Positions 23,383 through 23,860 of a stretch of DNA of 23,860 nt are shown piece by piece. The stretch is taken from positions 1 through 23,860 of the forward strand of contig CAZAMT010000028.1 of the NCBI GenBank assembly GCA_964486145.1. The letters run 5' to 3'. Position 1 is the stretch's first letter. Each line of letters starts with the position of its first letter. The notes below the pieces were generated by a model. It did no database searches. It saw only the letters and a program-made list of their open reading frames with translations, and was not told the DNA's origin. The translations under genes and the position numbers were made by a program. This stretch comes from CAZAMT01 sp964486145 (GTDB lineage Bacteria; Bacteroidota; Bacteroidia; Bacteroidales; JAAAOM01).

Positions 23383-23859
23383 ATGAAATATTTATACCAA
23401 ATATTAATACCTGTATTTTTGATCTTCGGAATCTATGCATGTGAGGATATTGAAAAGTATTCTGAAATACCTGAAGTAAAATTCAAGGAATTCAGATATG
23501 ACGATACGACTCTTGTTTTTGAATTTATTGATGGTGACGGAGATTTAGGTCTCGAACAATTCGATACCCTGGATCCATTTAACCCCGATAATAAATATTT
23601 TTATAATTTATTTATTGACTATTATAAGCATTCCAACGGCGAATCAGAAAAAATTGAGTTTAAATTTCCAACCTCCCTCCGCTTCCGAACCATTCCCGAA
23701 CCCGAAGGTAATAACAAAACCCTGAAAGGTGATATGGAAGTAGACTTGCAATACAGTCTTCCGCTTGAATTACCGGATACCTTTATCATCAAATTTCAGA
23801 TTGTCGATCGGGCATTGCATGAAAGTAATGTTGACTCTTCTGGTTATCTTTCGTATTAA
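23383..23859 (+). CDS. Lipoprotein with a DGDGDLG motif, function unknown
   Basis: This is a 158-residue predicted lipoprotein. From ATG 23383 it has a signal peptide (KYLYQILIPVFLIFGIYAC) with the lipobox cysteine at residue 20; an in-frame ATG at 23338 would put 15 residues in front and spoil the signal. The mature chain is mostly beta strand. It contains FEFIDGDGDLGLEQFDT (47-63), an acidic DxDGDxG loop that could bind calcium and that recurs in many Bacteroidota lipoproteins. The FVGDG-like loop, the paired strands after it and a C-terminal FIIKFQIVDRALHESN suggest a small immunoglobulin-like or beta-sandwich fold. The stop codon ends one base before the window edge, so the gene is complete. 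It follows der by 88 bases; no link to der's function is evident. Confidence 0.75.
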   Translation: MKYLYQILIPVFLIFGIYACEDIEKYSEIPEVKFKEFRYDDTTLVFEFIDGDGDLGLEQFDTLDPFNPDNKYFYNLFIDYYKHSNGESEKIEFKFPTSLRFRTIPEPEGNNKTLKGDMEVDLQYSLPLELPDTFIIKFQIVDRALHESNVDSSGYLSY

Positions 23860-23860
23860 G

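Overview
The window is a chromosomal segment from a member of the Bacteroidota. The evidence is the family-typical promoter grammar (TTTG, 19-21 bases, TAnnTTTG), the absence of Shine-Dalgarno sequences, AT-rich composition, many lipoproteins and outer-membrane proteins, and gene sets seen in this phylum (type III pantothenate kinase after mfd; lptC, a hemolysin-type CBS protein and a PpiD-like foldase together; era beside der). I cannot place it below phylum level. The gene content is mostly housekeeping and cell envelope. I found no prophage, transposase, CRISPR array, defence island or tRNA gene.

Layout. (1) Bases 1-47 are the 5' end of a 16S rRNA gene on the minus strand. About 530 bases of upstream DNA carry three well-formed tandem promoters and repeated boxA-like motifs. 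(2) Bases 746-2834 hold a polyprenol-phosphate mannosyltransferase-like GT2 enzyme and dihydroorotase in a tight pair. (3) 2983-3483 is a small lipoprotein of uncertain family. (4) 3562-6209 holds two aspartate kinases of different lineages, tail to tail with 5 bases between their stop codons. (5) 6328-13925 and on to 17453 is a long plus-strand run: mfd, coaX, an outer-membrane beta-barrel, a TPR protein, LptC, a 65-residue membrane protein, a CNNM/CBS protein and a PpiD/SurA-like foldase. It is punctuated by internal promoters and closed by a perfect 15-bp hairpin terminator. (6) 17546-19428, minus strand, holds a LolC/E-type permease followed by a Nudix CoA-pyrophosphatase-like gene. (7) 19489-20676 is a NamZ-type exo-muramidase lipoprotein, with a hairpin terminator that starts inside its stop codon. 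(8) 20708-21013 is intergenic and may encode a short minus-strand RNA. (9) 21014-23294 holds the ribosome-assembly GTPases era and der. (10) 23383-23859 is another lipoprotein.

How the genes fit together: the largest theme is envelope building and turnover (LPS export by LptC, lipoprotein release by a LolC/E-like permease, periplasmic folding by PpiD, muramic acid salvage by NamZ, outer-membrane barrel). The second theme is core growth (rRNA, era, der, mfd, CoA, pyrimidine and aspartate-family synthesis).

No clearly new multi-gene system is visible. The items most worth a second look are the duplicated rRNA promoter/boxA-like modules, the possible small RNA at 20675-20799, and the convergent aspartate kinase pair, one of which resembles the ectoine-cluster lineage.
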